Assembly (NCBI RefSeq): GCF_900142535.1
Contig: NZ_FRBE01000003.1
Location: forward strand, 124,001 to 188,000
Origin: Fibrobacter sp. UWEL
GTDB lineage: Bacteria; Fibrobacterota; Fibrobacteria; Fibrobacterales; Fibrobacteraceae
Direction: 5' to 3'
Length of the DNA: 64,000 bases
Of this stretch, positions 1-8,339 are shown one piece after another; the first letter of the stretch is position 1; every line of letters begins with the position of its first letter. Under the pieces are notes generated by a model. That model did not search any database. It worked only from the letters and a program-made list of their open reading frames with translations, and was not told where the DNA came from. Both the position numbers and the translations under genes were made by a program.

Positions 1-542
1 TCAACTTTGTGGATTTTGCCAACGGCGGCGTGAAAAAGACGGTCAAGCTGAAGAAACCCGCAGAAATGCAGAAGGAAAACTGGACTCCTGATAGTCCTAT
101 GATTTCCCCGGACGGCAAATTCATCGTGTTCAATGCTGTTAAGATCATGGGTAACAGCACTGTCATGAAGTCTTACATCCAAAAGCTGGATGCAAATGCA
201 ACCGCTGTAGAAATGGAACGTTCTTCTGACATGATGGGCGAGCCTATGCAGCCCCATTGGTTCAAGTATGGTGCACGTCTCTTTGTGACTTGGACTGAAG
301 TCTCTGAAAATAATTTCTTCGTTAAGGGTGATTTGTCCTTGGCCGAAACTCAGGATGGAAGCCTGGGCCGTACGGTTATGCGCGAAATTTCCCTGGATGC
401 AAACGCTCCTGCTGACTTGGCTATGCAGTGGGTGGGTTCTGTAATTGAAATTGCTCCTGTTCCTATGACTGGCGGACGCTCTCCTGATGGAAAGTTCCTT
501 GCCACTGGTTATCAAAACGGCTTTATGCTGGAACTTCCGTGA
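1..542 (+). CDS. Beta-propeller (TolB/WD40-like) protein, C-terminal part
   Basis: The reading frame is open to the left edge, so the gene starts before the window and only about 180 C-terminal residues are visible. The segments SPMISPDGKFIVF and GGRSPDGKFLATG are the SPDGK turn motif found in TolB and WD40-like beta-propeller blades. No enzyme motif is visible. The stop overlaps the region just before the next gene, which follows after 8 nt, so the two are probably co-transcribed. A periplasmic or surface partner for the barrel protein that follows is an inference. The family call rests on the blade motif alone. Confidence 0.5.
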   Translation, partial: NFVDFANGGVKKTVKLKKPAEMQKENWTPDSPMISPDGKFIVFNAVKIMGNSTVMKSYIQKLDANATAVEMERSSDMMGEPMQPHWFKYGARLFVTWTEVSENNFFVKGDLSLAETQDGSLGRTVMREISLDANAPADLAMQWVGSVIEIAPVPMTGGRSPDGKFLATGYQNGFMLELP

Positions 543-550
543 GGCTCTCG

Positions 551-1675
551 ATGAAATTTGATTACAGAAAGATTTGCGGAATTGCTGGCGTGGCCCTGTT
601 GGCCTCTATCGCAGGCTTTGTTGGCTATAAGGCTCCTGTTGAAGTTGCTACTCCGTGGCAGTCCATTGGTGGCTGCGGTGCTGGTGGCTCTGGTGGCGGT
701 TCCGGCGACGGTATTAAGTGGATTGGCCAGGGCGTCTCTGGTGGTTATCTGGAAGTGGAAGCCTTTACCAAGTATGCAGTGGGCCAGAATTTCTCCAGCA
801 TGACCTTTACGCCCCATTTGTCCGTGAAGCCCACCTGGTCTACGAAACTGGGCGTGAGCATTCCCATGATGAGTCATCAGGGTGAAGTGCAGTATCGAAG
901 CAACCAGAATCCTACCGATCGCACCACAGGCGGTCTGGGGGACGTGTCCTTTGACTTTAGCAAGACCATTGGTAGTGGTGGCGCAGCATCTCTTTCCGCC
1001 AGTTTGAGTATTCCTACGGGACAGTACGACATTAAGCGCGGTACTGATGGTGGTAAGGAAATTCTGCCTAGCAGTTTCCAGAAGGGTTCTGGCTTGTACA
1101 GCTTGACCTTGGGCTGGGACTATAGCCGCGATACGGATAAGGGCATCTGGCTTTACGGCTTGACTTATACCCATCCTTTTGCCATGCACCTGTTCTCCGG
1201 GGAAAACGAATTTAACGATTCCTACTGGAAGGACTTGGACCATAAGGGAGACCGGTTCAAGTATCGATTCAAGGCTTATGGCGAAAACGACCTTGGCGCC
1301 TATACGCCGCCCAGCGTAGGTGGTTCCATTGCCTACGGTTATCGTGGACGTCCGGGAATTGTGCAGTCCTTCGGCCTGAGTTTCTCTGCTCCGCTGGGTG
1401 TAGCCTGGATTTCTTCTGAAACGGAAGGCAAGTACGATCCTCGTCCGGATCCGGATCATAAGGCCTGGTCTGCGGCTCTTGCCTATGGTATCGAATTTTC
1501 CGATACGGACTTCCCCGTGTATTTTGCAGTAAGTATTCCTATTCACGACAAGTCCAACTCCAACTCTAAGGACGAGTACGATGAAAAGCCCATGCGCCAG
1601 TGGGACGCTCCCGATTGGTCTGATTTTGGACAGCAGTGGACTGTGGCTGTGGGCGTGAAGGGTTCGTTCTTCTAG
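551..1675 (+). CDS. Outer-membrane beta-barrel protein, transporter-like
   Basis: A product of 374 residues. The start is taken at ATG 551, which has a GAGG Shine-Dalgarno at 541-544; an in-frame GTG at 539 is less likely. Residues 1-27 form a signal or membrane segment (ICGIAGVALLASIAGFVG). After this comes a Cys and a Gly/Ser-rich linker (CGAGGSGGGSGDG), then alternating amphipathic strands with many aromatic residues. The protein ends in Phe (VKGSFF), the usual C-terminal residue of outer-membrane barrels. It resembles the MetA/phenol-degradation type of outer-membrane channel, but no specific family is certain. It follows the propeller gene directly. Confidence 0.6.
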   Translation: MKFDYRKICGIAGVALLASIAGFVGYKAPVEVATPWQSIGGCGAGGSGGGSGDGIKWIGQGVSGGYLEVEAFTKYAVGQNFSSMTFTPHLSVKPTWSTKLGVSIPMMSHQGEVQYRSNQNPTDRTTGGLGDVSFDFSKTIGSGGAASLSASLSIPTGQYDIKRGTDGGKEILPSSFQKGSGLYSLTLGWDYSRDTDKGIWLYGLTYTHPFAMHLFSGENEFNDSYWKDLDHKGDRFKYRFKAYGENDLGAYTPPSVGGSIAYGYRGRPGIVQSFGLSFSAPLGVAWISSETEGKYDPRPDPDHKAWSAALAYGIEFSDTDFPVYFAVSIPIHDKSNSNSKDEYDEKPMRQWDAPDWSDFGQQWTVAVGVKGSFF

Positions 1676-1796
1676 TTTGCTGGTTGGTCGCCTGTAGTTC
1701 ATCTTTGTTTCGTCGGGTTGATTTGGGGTTTGCCGCGAGTTTGCTGCGGGTTTGCTGTGGGTTTGCCTCGGGTGGGGCTCGGCGGTAACTAGTCCC

Positions 1797-1840
1797 TTCG
1801 CTCCGCTCCCTGCGCTTCGCTGGCGGCGATGTTTTTTATT
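1797..1840. repeat. Intergenic TTCGCT-rich repeat fragment
   Basis: A GC-rich stretch with repeated TTCGCT/CGCTCC units in the gap between the barrel gene and bamA. A related stretch occurs at about 59228-59280. It looks like a degenerate interspersed repeat. The rest of the 1676-1955 gap shows no gene. Confidence 0.4.
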
Positions 1841-1955
1841 GCGAAAAAAGGTAATTCTTATTACGTACAAAATAATTACGAACCTTTATTGTCCTGAGGG
1901 GTTTCTTTAGGGGGCTTTTTCCTGGTTGGCTGTGGTCTGGAAAGTTGGGTTTTTG

Positions 1956-1963
1956 TATCTTTG
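1956..1963 (+). promoter_or_regulatory. TATCTTTG promoter box upstream of bamA
   Basis: TATCTTTG matches the TAnnTTTG -7 element known from Bacteroidetes sigma-ABfr promoters. The same octamer occurs upstream of purT (26702) and of the FAD oxidoreductase gene (48346, minus strand). It favours a bamA start downstream of about 1970. No clear -33 element is seen. Confidence 0.45.
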
Positions 1964-1986
1964 TTGCCGAAATTGTCTTTTTTTTC

Positions 1987-4785
1987 GTGATAGGTAGGTT
2001 TATTCTGCAGTCCCGCTTGCTTTTTGTACTGTTGATGGTGGTTGGTTTTGCCCAGGCACAGCTTTTGGATATGTCGGAAATGTCCGAAAGTTATATGGCT
2101 GAAAATAAGATCCACAAGGTGAAGGTGGAAGGTATGGTCCATATGGATGAACGTTCGGTTCTGAGCCGAATTGGTATCCGTGATGGACAGAATTATGCTC
2201 CTTCTGCACTTTCTGAAAAGGTTCAGTCTTCTGTGACTTCCTTGTACGAATCTGGTTTGTTTGACGATGTGACTGCCTGGGTGGATTATGTGGGCGAGGG
2301 CACGGATGTGGACTTGATCTTCAAGGTGAAGGAACTTCCTGCTCTTGATACTGCCGTGATCGATGGCGCTGACGAAGTTTCTGAAGACGATTTGCGCTTG
2401 AAGATCCGCCTGATTCCGGGTCGTGTGTATAGTAAGAGCCAGTTGGAACGTGACCGTCAGGCTATTTTGGAACATTATCGTTCTGAAGGTTACCTGCTGG
2501 CAGAAGTGGGCTATCGCGAAACTCCTGTGGATGAAAATCGCAATATGGTGACTTTCATTGTTCGTGAAGGTGAAAAGGTCAAGGTTCGCGAATTTGATAT
2601 TCAGGGCAATGACAACGTTCCCCGCGAAGATATTCTGGATCATATGCTGACCAAGCAGGACCAGTGGTGGGGCGGTGGCGAATTTAAGGAAGTGGTTTTC
2701 AATGCGGACCGCGACACGGTGCTGAACGCCATTCGTCACTTTGGTTACCTTGATGCAGAACTGACTGAATATAGCGCTGAATATCTGCCGGACTCTACCT
2801 GCCTGTTCTATATGGGCCGTATGGTTCCCCTGGGCGAAAAACTGGAACCTCTCTATACTTTGATCAATTCTTCCCTGGAAGATACTTCCTCGGTGTTCTA
2901 TAAGATGGCGGGCAAGCCTACCATGCAGGTTACCCATCTCTTCCGTAACCATCGCCGCATTGGCGAAAAACAGTGGGTGACTCGTCCTATGCCCAAGGTC
3001 AAGTCTGAGGAAGATGCCTGGAAGTACTTGAACGATATTATCCGTTACGAGGATTCCCGTAAGGAATGGCTGTCCAGAGTGGAAGGTCAGAAGTGGAGCA
3101 ACCCCAAGATTGATTCCTTGCTGAAGATCAAGAAGCGTACCCAGTACGAAGACAAGTTGCTGGTCCGCTACATGATTGAAGATCTTTGCCCCATGCTGAA
3201 CAAGTATGACCAGATCAAGACTTCCAGTGCCATTATTGTTCATATCCATATGAACGAGGGCCGTCGTTACTATATGGGTGGTCTCCACTTCTCCGGTAAC
3301 GAAGTGCTGAACGACCAGATGTTGAAGTACGCCTTCCGTCTGGATAGTGGCATGGTGTTCGACCAGTATCTGTACGATGCATCCAAGAAGGCTCTTCTGG
3401 AAGCATATCGTGAAGATGGTTACCTGTTTGCTCAGTACGAAGAAGAACGTACTTTCGAAAATGACTCCGTGGTGAACCTGTCCTACAAGTTGACGGAAGG
3501 CCTGCCCGCCCAGATCCATAAGGTTCATATCCACGGCAACACCAAGACTAACGAAAAGGTGATCCGTCGTGAAGTCCGCCTGTTCCCGGGTGACACCTAC
3601 CGCCAGTCTTCTCTGGAACGTTCCTTCCGTGAAATCATGCAGTTGAACTACTTCGACATGGTTATCCCCGACATTAAGGTGGTGGGTGAACAGGAAGTGG
3701 ATCTTGACTTTGCCGTGCAGGAAAAGGAAGCTGGTACGGGTCAGTTCAGCCTTGGCGTATCCTATAGCCAGAGCGATGGACTTGTGGGTACTGCAAGTAT
3801 TTCTATTCCTAACTGCTGTATGGGTGACGGCCAGGCTGCATCTCTCAGCGTTGAATATGGTACGGACAAGAAGAGTGCTTCTATCAGCTTCCAGGAACCC
3901 TGGCTCTTGGATAAGCCCATTACCTTGGGTGCCAGCTTGAGCTACACCTGGTGGAACATGGAAGACTACGATGAACCGGATATTACCCGTTACGGTGGTA
4001 GCGTCTACCTGGGTAAGCGCCTGAAGTGGCCTGATGACTACTTCTACGGTCAGATTGGTTACAGCTGGCTCATGAACAAGCAGGGTAAGAATATTCCGGG
4101 TAGTTACGTTGTTAATACCGGTATCGAATCCTCCTTGAACTTCCGTCTGCTTCGTGATGACAAGAACCTGCCTCAGTTCCCCACCGATGGTTCTCGCTAC
4201 GTTCTTGACGTGCAGTGGGCTGACAAGATGTTCGGCAGTGACTTCAACTTCGTGAAGACGGAACTGACCGTGAAGTGGTGGTTCCCCATCTTCCGCGATC
4301 GTCTGACTCTCGCCTTGACTAACGAATATGGCATCATTATGGGTGACCGCCTGCAGAATCGAATTCTGTACTCTATGGGTGGCGTCATGGGCTACGAAGG
4401 CATGATGCGTGGTTACAGCTCTGGCTCTATCGGTTATAGCCGTCTGGGTCGTAGCTTCCAGTATGTAGGTGCTGAACTCCAGCTGGGCCTTGTTCCCCAG
4501 ACCTTCTACCTGTTGCCCTTCTTCTTTGATGCTGGTAACGTGTTCGGTGATCGCATTACTCGTAAGTCTAAGGTGGATGAACCTTCCCGTAGCCCGCTTG
4601 CTGAATGGGATCCCACTAGCCTGAAGAAGGATATTGGTTTCGGTTTCCGTGTGGTTGTTCCTATGCTGGGTATTATCGGCTTCGATTTCGCATGGCCTCT
4701 GGATAAGGGTGAAACCTACAGCGGCACTACTCGCGAAAAGGTGGGCGACATGGAATTCAACTTCGTGATCGGTCAGGGATTCTAA
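1987..4785 (+). CDS. bamA: Outer-membrane protein assembly factor BamA
   Basis: Central subunit of the machine that folds barrel proteins into the outer membrane. The GTG at 1987 is preferred: it gives a clean signal peptide (IGRFILQSRLLFVLLMVVGFAQAQ) and lies after the TATCTTTG box. A TTG at 1945 would add 14 residues. Tandem POTRA repeats (for example HKVKVEGMVHMDERSVLSRI and HKVHIHGNTKTNEKVIRREV) are followed by a 16-strand Omp85 barrel. The barrel carries the L6 loop motif as MRGY near residue 807 (usually VRGF/Y). The 932 residues exceed the usual ~800, because about 150 charged, probably helical residues (about 263-414) are inserted inside a POTRA. The gene is followed by skp after 21 nt. 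Confidence 0.93.
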   Translation: MIGRFILQSRLLFVLLMVVGFAQAQLLDMSEMSESYMAENKIHKVKVEGMVHMDERSVLSRIGIRDGQNYAPSALSEKVQSSVTSLYESGLFDDVTAWVDYVGEGTDVDLIFKVKELPALDTAVIDGADEVSEDDLRLKIRLIPGRVYSKSQLERDRQAILEHYRSEGYLLAEVGYRETPVDENRNMVTFIVREGEKVKVREFDIQGNDNVPREDILDHMLTKQDQWWGGGEFKEVVFNADRDTVLNAIRHFGYLDAELTEYSAEYLPDSTCLFYMGRMVPLGEKLEPLYTLINSSLEDTSSVFYKMAGKPTMQVTHLFRNHRRIGEKQWVTRPMPKVKSEEDAWKYLNDIIRYEDSRKEWLSRVEGQKWSNPKIDSLLKIKKRTQYEDKLLVRYMIEDLCPMLNKYDQIKTSSAIIVHIHMNEGRRYYMGGLHFSGNEVLNDQMLKYAFRLDSGMVFDQYLYDASKKALLEAYREDGYLFAQYEEERTFENDSVVNLSYKLTEGLPAQIHKVHIHGNTKTNEKVIRREVRLFPGDTYRQSSLERSFREIMQLNYFDMVIPDIKVVGEQEVDLDFAVQEKEAGTGQFSLGVSYSQSDGLVGTASISIPNCCMGDGQAASLSVEYGTDKKSASISFQEPWLLDKPITLGASLSYTWWNMEDYDEPDITRYGGSVYLGKRLKWPDDYFYGQIGYSWLMNKQGKNIPGSYVVNTGIESSLNFRLLRDDKNLPQFPTDGSRYVLDVQWADKMFGSDFNFVKTELTVKWWFPIFRDRLTLALTNEYGIIMGDRLQNRILYSMGGVMGYEGMMRGYSSGSIGYSRLGRSFQYVGAELQLGLVPQTFYLLPFFFDAGNVFGDRITRKSKVDEPSRSPLAEWDPTSLKKDIGFGFRVVVPMLGIIGFDFAWPLDKGETYSGTTREKVGDMEFNFVIGQGF

Positions 4786-4806
4786 CCGAGGCGAAAAGGA
4801 GCTCTT

Positions 4807-5331
4807 ATGCTGAAAAAGTTGTTGGTTCTGATTTCTTTGGTGACCCTGCTGGGCACAAGCGCAAGTTTTGCTGAAGACGGCCTGCGTATTGCCCATGTGG
4901 ATTCCAAGCTGATCTTCGATGGTTACAAGGGTACCAAGAAGGCTCAGGAAGAATACGACCGTCAGGTGGCAAAGTGGGAACAGCAGGGTAACTTGCTGCA
5001 GAAGGAACTTTCCGCCATTAAGGAAAAGTTGGACAAGCAGGTTCTTATGCTTTCTGACGAAAAGAAGCGTGAACTGGAAGCGGAATACGCCAAGAAGGAT
5101 ACGGAACTGAAAAACTTCATTGACCGCGTCTATGGACGTAAGGGTGAACTGATTTCTGAAAACGAAAAGGTCAGCGGTCCCATTATCCAGTTGATCCGCA
5201 AGGCTGTAAATGAAATTGCCCTGCAGGAAGGTTACGACATGGTGGTGGATCGTGCTACGGGTGCCGTTCTTTTCTGGAAGAAGGAAAACGACTTGACCCA
5301 AAAAGTTCTGGATTACTTGAACAATCGCTAG
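4807..5331 (+). CDS. skp: OmpH/Skp-family periplasmic chaperone
   Basis: Holds unfolded outer-membrane proteins in the periplasm before BamA inserts them. It has 174 residues, the normal size. A signal peptide (MLKKLLVLISLVTLLGTSASFA) is followed by IAHVDSKLIFDGYKGTKKAQ, the conserved N-terminal strand and helix of the family. After that comes a long charged coiled coil (about residues 45-120) that forms the tentacle helices. It has a GAGCT-type ribosome site just before the ATG. It lies 21 nt after bamA, a pairing conserved in many Gram-negative bacteria, and ends before a strong terminator. Confidence 0.88.
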   Translation: MLKKLLVLISLVTLLGTSASFAEDGLRIAHVDSKLIFDGYKGTKKAQEEYDRQVAKWEQQGNLLQKELSAIKEKLDKQVLMLSDEKKRELEAEYAKKDTELKNFIDRVYGRKGELISENEKVSGPIIQLIRKAVNEIALQEGYDMVVDRATGAVLFWKKENDLTQKVLDYLNNR

Positions 5332-5366
5332 TTCTTGAGACGGGCTGATTCAAAAAAGTTATCTTG

Positions 5367-5395
5367 ATACCGCGGATTTTCCCGCGGTATTTTTT
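5367..5395 (+). terminator. Rho-independent terminator after bamA-skp
   Basis: A perfect 9-bp stem (ATACCGCGG / CCGCGGTAT) with a 6-nt loop is followed by a T-run. It closes the bamA-skp operon. Confidence 0.9.
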
Positions 5396-5405
5396 GTTAG
5401 GAGAT

Positions 5406-5810
5406 ATGATGAAAAAGAGTATTCTTGCATTCAGTGCAATTTCTTTTGTAACCCTTGGTCTTGTTGCTTGCGGGGACAGCGATAGCTCTCCCAGTAGCCC
5501 TACAGGGACTCCGGTGGAAACCCCTGTAAGCTCCAGCAGCGTAGTTCCGGCTGCGATTTCTTCTTCCAGTACGTTGCCTGTGGCAGTTTCTTCCTCCAGC
5601 GTTGCCGCAGATACCATCGTGTGGGAATATGCCACGGACTGCTATGAAGGTGGCGCCAACATTACCATCAGCAATATTGAAAACTTGAATATGCAGTGTG
5701 GCGGTTCTACAGAAGGCTGGAAGATTTACGATAAGGATCACTGGCTCCTCTATACCTGCAAGAATGGCCAATGGCTGGAAGAAGAAGCCATTCCCTGCGT
5801 ATTGGAATAG
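5406..5810 (+). CDS. Fibrobacter-type Ser-rich lipoprotein
   Basis: A small secreted lipoprotein of unknown role, 134 residues. A lipoprotein signal peptide with lipobox LVAC (MMKKSILAFSAISFVTLGLVAC) is followed by a low-complexity Ser/Pro/Val linker with repeated SSSS blocks (about residues 25-60). This linker style is frequent in Fibrobacter secreted proteins. The C-terminal ~70 residues hold four Cys, consistent with disulphides. Two ATGs stand in tandem (5406, 5409); the AGGAG at 5399-5403 is better spaced for the second. It stands alone after the skp terminator. Confidence 0.75.
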   Translation: MMKKSILAFSAISFVTLGLVACGDSDSSPSSPTGTPVETPVSSSSVVPAAISSSSTLPVAVSSSSVAADTIVWEYATDCYEGGANITISNIENLNMQCGGSTEGWKIYDKDHWLLYTCKNGQWLEEEAIPCVLE

Positions 5811-5853
5811 CTGATTTTTCTATATTTTGCCCTTAGATAAAAACGAGGATTAT

Positions 5854-7542
5854 ATGGCCGATAATAAAGCAGAAAAGTTTGTATTCTACATGTATAAGAT
5901 GTGCAAGTCTTACCCCAACAAGGAAGTCTTGAAGGACATCTCCCTTAGCTTCTACTATGGCGCTAAGATTGGTATTATCGGTCAGAACGGTGCTGGTAAG
6001 TCTACGCTTCTGCGTATTATGGCTGGTATCGATAAGGAATTCCAGGGCGAAGCTTGGATTGAACCGGGCCGTACCGCAGGTTACCTGCCCCAGGAACCCC
6101 AGCTGGATCCGAACCTTACCGTTAAGGAAAACGTGATGCAGGCTGTGGCTAAGAAGCAGGCCGTTCTGGATCGCTTTAACGAAATCTCCATGAAGTTCGC
6201 GGAACCGATGGAAGATGATGAAATGAACAAGCTCCTGGATGAACAGGCAAAGCTTCAGGACATCATCGACGCTCAGGACCTGTGGAGCCTGGACCGCAAT
6301 ATTGAAATTGCTATGGACGCCCTCCGTTGCCCGCCGGGTGACTGGCCGGTGACCAACCTTTCCGGTGGTGAAAAGCGCCGTGTGGCTCTGTGCCGCCTGC
6401 TGCTTGAAGAACCGGACCTGCTTTTGCTGGACGAACCTACCAACCATCTGGATGCAGAAACTGTTGCATGGCTGGAACGTCACCTTCGTGAATACAAGGG
6501 TTCCGTCATTCTCGTGACCCATGACCGTTACTTCCTGGATAATGTTACCGGTTGGATTCTTGAAATCGACCGCGGTCGCGGCATTCCTTGGGAAGGTAAC
6601 TATGCTCAGTGGCTGGACCAGAAGCTTGATCGCATGAAGAACGAAGAAAAGGGCGAATCTGACCGTCAGAAGCGCCTGGCTCGTGAACAGGAATGGGTCA
6701 AGCAGAGCCCGAAGGCTCGCCAGGCCAAGAATAAGGCTCGTCTTAAGGCTTACGAAGAACTTCTTGCTGAAGATTCTAGAGAAAAGATCAATGTGGCTCA
6801 GATCCACATTGCTAACGGTAACCGTCTGGGTGACATCGTTATTCAGGCAGAACACCTGCAGAAGGCCTTTGGTGAAAAGGTGCTCTTCGACGATTTGAAC
6901 TTCAGTCTGCCTCGCTCTGGTATCGTGGGCATTATCGGTCCCAACGGCGCTGGTAAGACCACTCTCTTTAAGATGATTACCGGCTCTGAAAAGCCCGATG
7001 GCGGTACCTTGAAGATTGGCGAAACTGTCCAGATCATTAGTATGGAACAGGGCCGTGATTCTCTGGATGATACCAAGACCGTTTGGGAATCCATTACCGG
7101 TGGCTGCGACGAAATTATGGTGGGCGACCGCAAGATGAATGGCCGCGCTTACTGTGGCTTGTTCAACTTTACGGGCGCTGCCCAGCAGAAGAAACTGAAC
7201 ACTCTGTCTGGTGGTGAACGTAACCGCGTTCTCATGGCTAAGAACCTGCAGCAGCCCGGCAACCTGTTGTTCCTGGACGAACCTACCAACGATTTGGATA
7301 TCGAAACCCTCCAGGCTTTGGAACAGGCAATCCTCAAGTTCGCAGGCTGCGCCGTGATCATCTCCCATGACCGCTGGTTCCTGGACCGTATCGCAACTCA
7401 TATCCTTGCTTACGAAGGCGACTCCAAGGTTGTCTGGTTCGAAGGTAACTGGAGCGAATACGAAGCAGATCGCCGCAAGCGTCTGGGCGAAGATGCGGAA
7501 AACCCCAAGCCCATCAAGTACAAGACGCTGACAAGAAATTAA
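5854..7542 (+). CDS. ettA: ABC-F protein EttA (energy-dependent translational throttle)
   Basis: A soluble ribosome-binding ATPase that gates early translation elongation according to energy state. It has 562 residues (E. coli EttA has 555). It carries two ABC cassettes: Walker A GQNGAGKST near residue 49 with signature LSGGEKRRV, and GPNGAGKTT with signature LSGGERNRV. A charged linker (EQEWVKQSPKARQAKNKARL) lies between them and there is no membrane domain. ATG 5854 follows a GAGG site; upstream in-frame codons at 5827 lack one. Its stop codon lies inside the left arm of its own terminator. Confidence 0.93.
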   Translation: MADNKAEKFVFYMYKMCKSYPNKEVLKDISLSFYYGAKIGIIGQNGAGKSTLLRIMAGIDKEFQGEAWIEPGRTAGYLPQEPQLDPNLTVKENVMQAVAKKQAVLDRFNEISMKFAEPMEDDEMNKLLDEQAKLQDIIDAQDLWSLDRNIEIAMDALRCPPGDWPVTNLSGGEKRRVALCRLLLEEPDLLLLDEPTNHLDAETVAWLERHLREYKGSVILVTHDRYFLDNVTGWILEIDRGRGIPWEGNYAQWLDQKLDRMKNEEKGESDRQKRLAREQEWVKQSPKARQAKNKARLKAYEELLAEDSREKINVAQIHIANGNRLGDIVIQAEHLQKAFGEKVLFDDLNFSLPRSGIVGIIGPNGAGKTTLFKMITGSEKPDGGTLKIGETVQIISMEQGRDSLDDTKTVWESITGGCDEIMVGDRKMNGRAYCGLFNFTGAAQQKKLNTLSGGERNRVLMAKNLQQPGNLLFLDEPTNDLDIETLQALEQAILKFAGCAVIISHDRWFLDRIATHILAYEGDSKVVWFEGNWSEYEADRRKRLGEDAENPKPIKYKTLTRN

Positions 7543-7561
7543 AGCGTTGCTTTAATTTCTT
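7533..7561 (+). terminator. Terminator-like inverted repeat overlapping the ettA stop codon
   Basis: A perfect 13-bp inverted repeat (AAGAAATTAAAGC / GCTTTAATTTCTT) with a GTT loop. The ettA TAA (7540-7542) lies inside the left arm. The right arm contains the T-rich tract. Between here and 7664 there is only an imperfect inverted repeat of TATGAGTTATGAATTATGAG-type sequence (about 7564-7645), and no gene. Confidence 0.6.
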
Positions 7562-7664
7562 GAATTACGAAGTATGAGTTATGAATTATGAGATGGCACT
7601 AGGGTAGTGAATCCTTTCGTACTTAGTACTTCGTAACTCATAACTAAATTGCGAAGCAATTTGC

Positions 7665-8315
7665 ATGATTCTTCACGTTCTTAAACATGAGCTGCGATTG
7701 ATTTTCCGGGAGCCCCGCTTCTGGATTCCTTTTGTGATTCCACCGGTACTGTTAGCTGCATCTCAAGGAATTGCAGTGTCTCGCTATGGCGGGCAGATTA
7801 TGCAGGGCATGGAAGGATACATGATGCTATTGCTAGGTTGCCTCATGGCGCCTATGGGTGCGCCCCTTGCTGCCGATAGCTTTGCCGGTGAACGTGAAAG
7901 AAACTCCCTGGAGTTGCTGCAGCTTTCTCCTGTAAAGCCTGCGGATTTGTTCTGGGGTAAGCTTCTTGCAGTGTTGCCGTTCCCTTTGATATTTTCTTTG
8001 TTTTGCCAGCTGGTGTATTTTGCGGTGCATATGGATTCTGTTAGCGGTTGCATCGCGGTTGCCGCCATTCTCGGCTCCATGTCTGCTTGCCTTTTGGTGA
8101 ACGCCTTCTCACTATTGCTTTCGTTGAAGGCGAAGACCGTAAGGGCTGCTACTCAAGGCACCTTGTTCTTTATTGTTCCGTTGTTGCTTTTGGTGCAGTT
8201 CGGGTACCAAACTTTCCTGCAAAATTTGATGGTGCCTGTGATGACGCTGGTTCTTTCGCTTGCTGTTTGCGGGGTGGCAACAGTCCTTGGAATGCGCAAG
8301 TTTATCAGTTTATAA
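7665..8315 (+). CDS. Orphan ABC-2 type permease
   Basis: An integral inner-membrane protein of 216 residues with about six hydrophobic segments. The segment PLAADSFAGERERNSLELLQLSPVKPADLFWGK is the cytoplasmic coupling region typical of ABC-2 permeases of the NatB/CcmB-like type (ERERgTLe motif). An ABC-2 exporter needs an ATPase partner, but none is adjacent: the ABC protein upstream is EttA, a translation factor with a terminator in between. The gene is short compared with common ABC-2 permeases (250-400). The substrate cannot be predicted. No clear Shine-Dalgarno precedes the ATG; an AAATTGC-gaa-GCAATTT hairpin does. Confidence 0.75.
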   Translation: MILHVLKHELRLIFREPRFWIPFVIPPVLLAASQGIAVSRYGGQIMQGMEGYMMLLLGCLMAPMGAPLAADSFAGERERNSLELLQLSPVKPADLFWGKLLAVLPFPLIFSLFCQLVYFAVHMDSVSGCIAVAAILGSMSACLLVNAFSLLLSLKAKTVRAATQGTLFFIVPLLLLVQFGYQTFLQNLMVPVMTLVLSLAVCGVATVLGMRKFISL

Positions 8316-8339
8316 TTGTTGCGGGATGTTGCCGCGAGA

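Noticed and set aside
1876-5301. 1141-residue open frame antisense to bamA and skp
   Set aside because: It is a shadow frame produced by strong codon bias of bamA-skp; no start context and no recognisable domain. Similar long antisense frames oppose ftsI, the YfhO-like gene, ettA and pyk.
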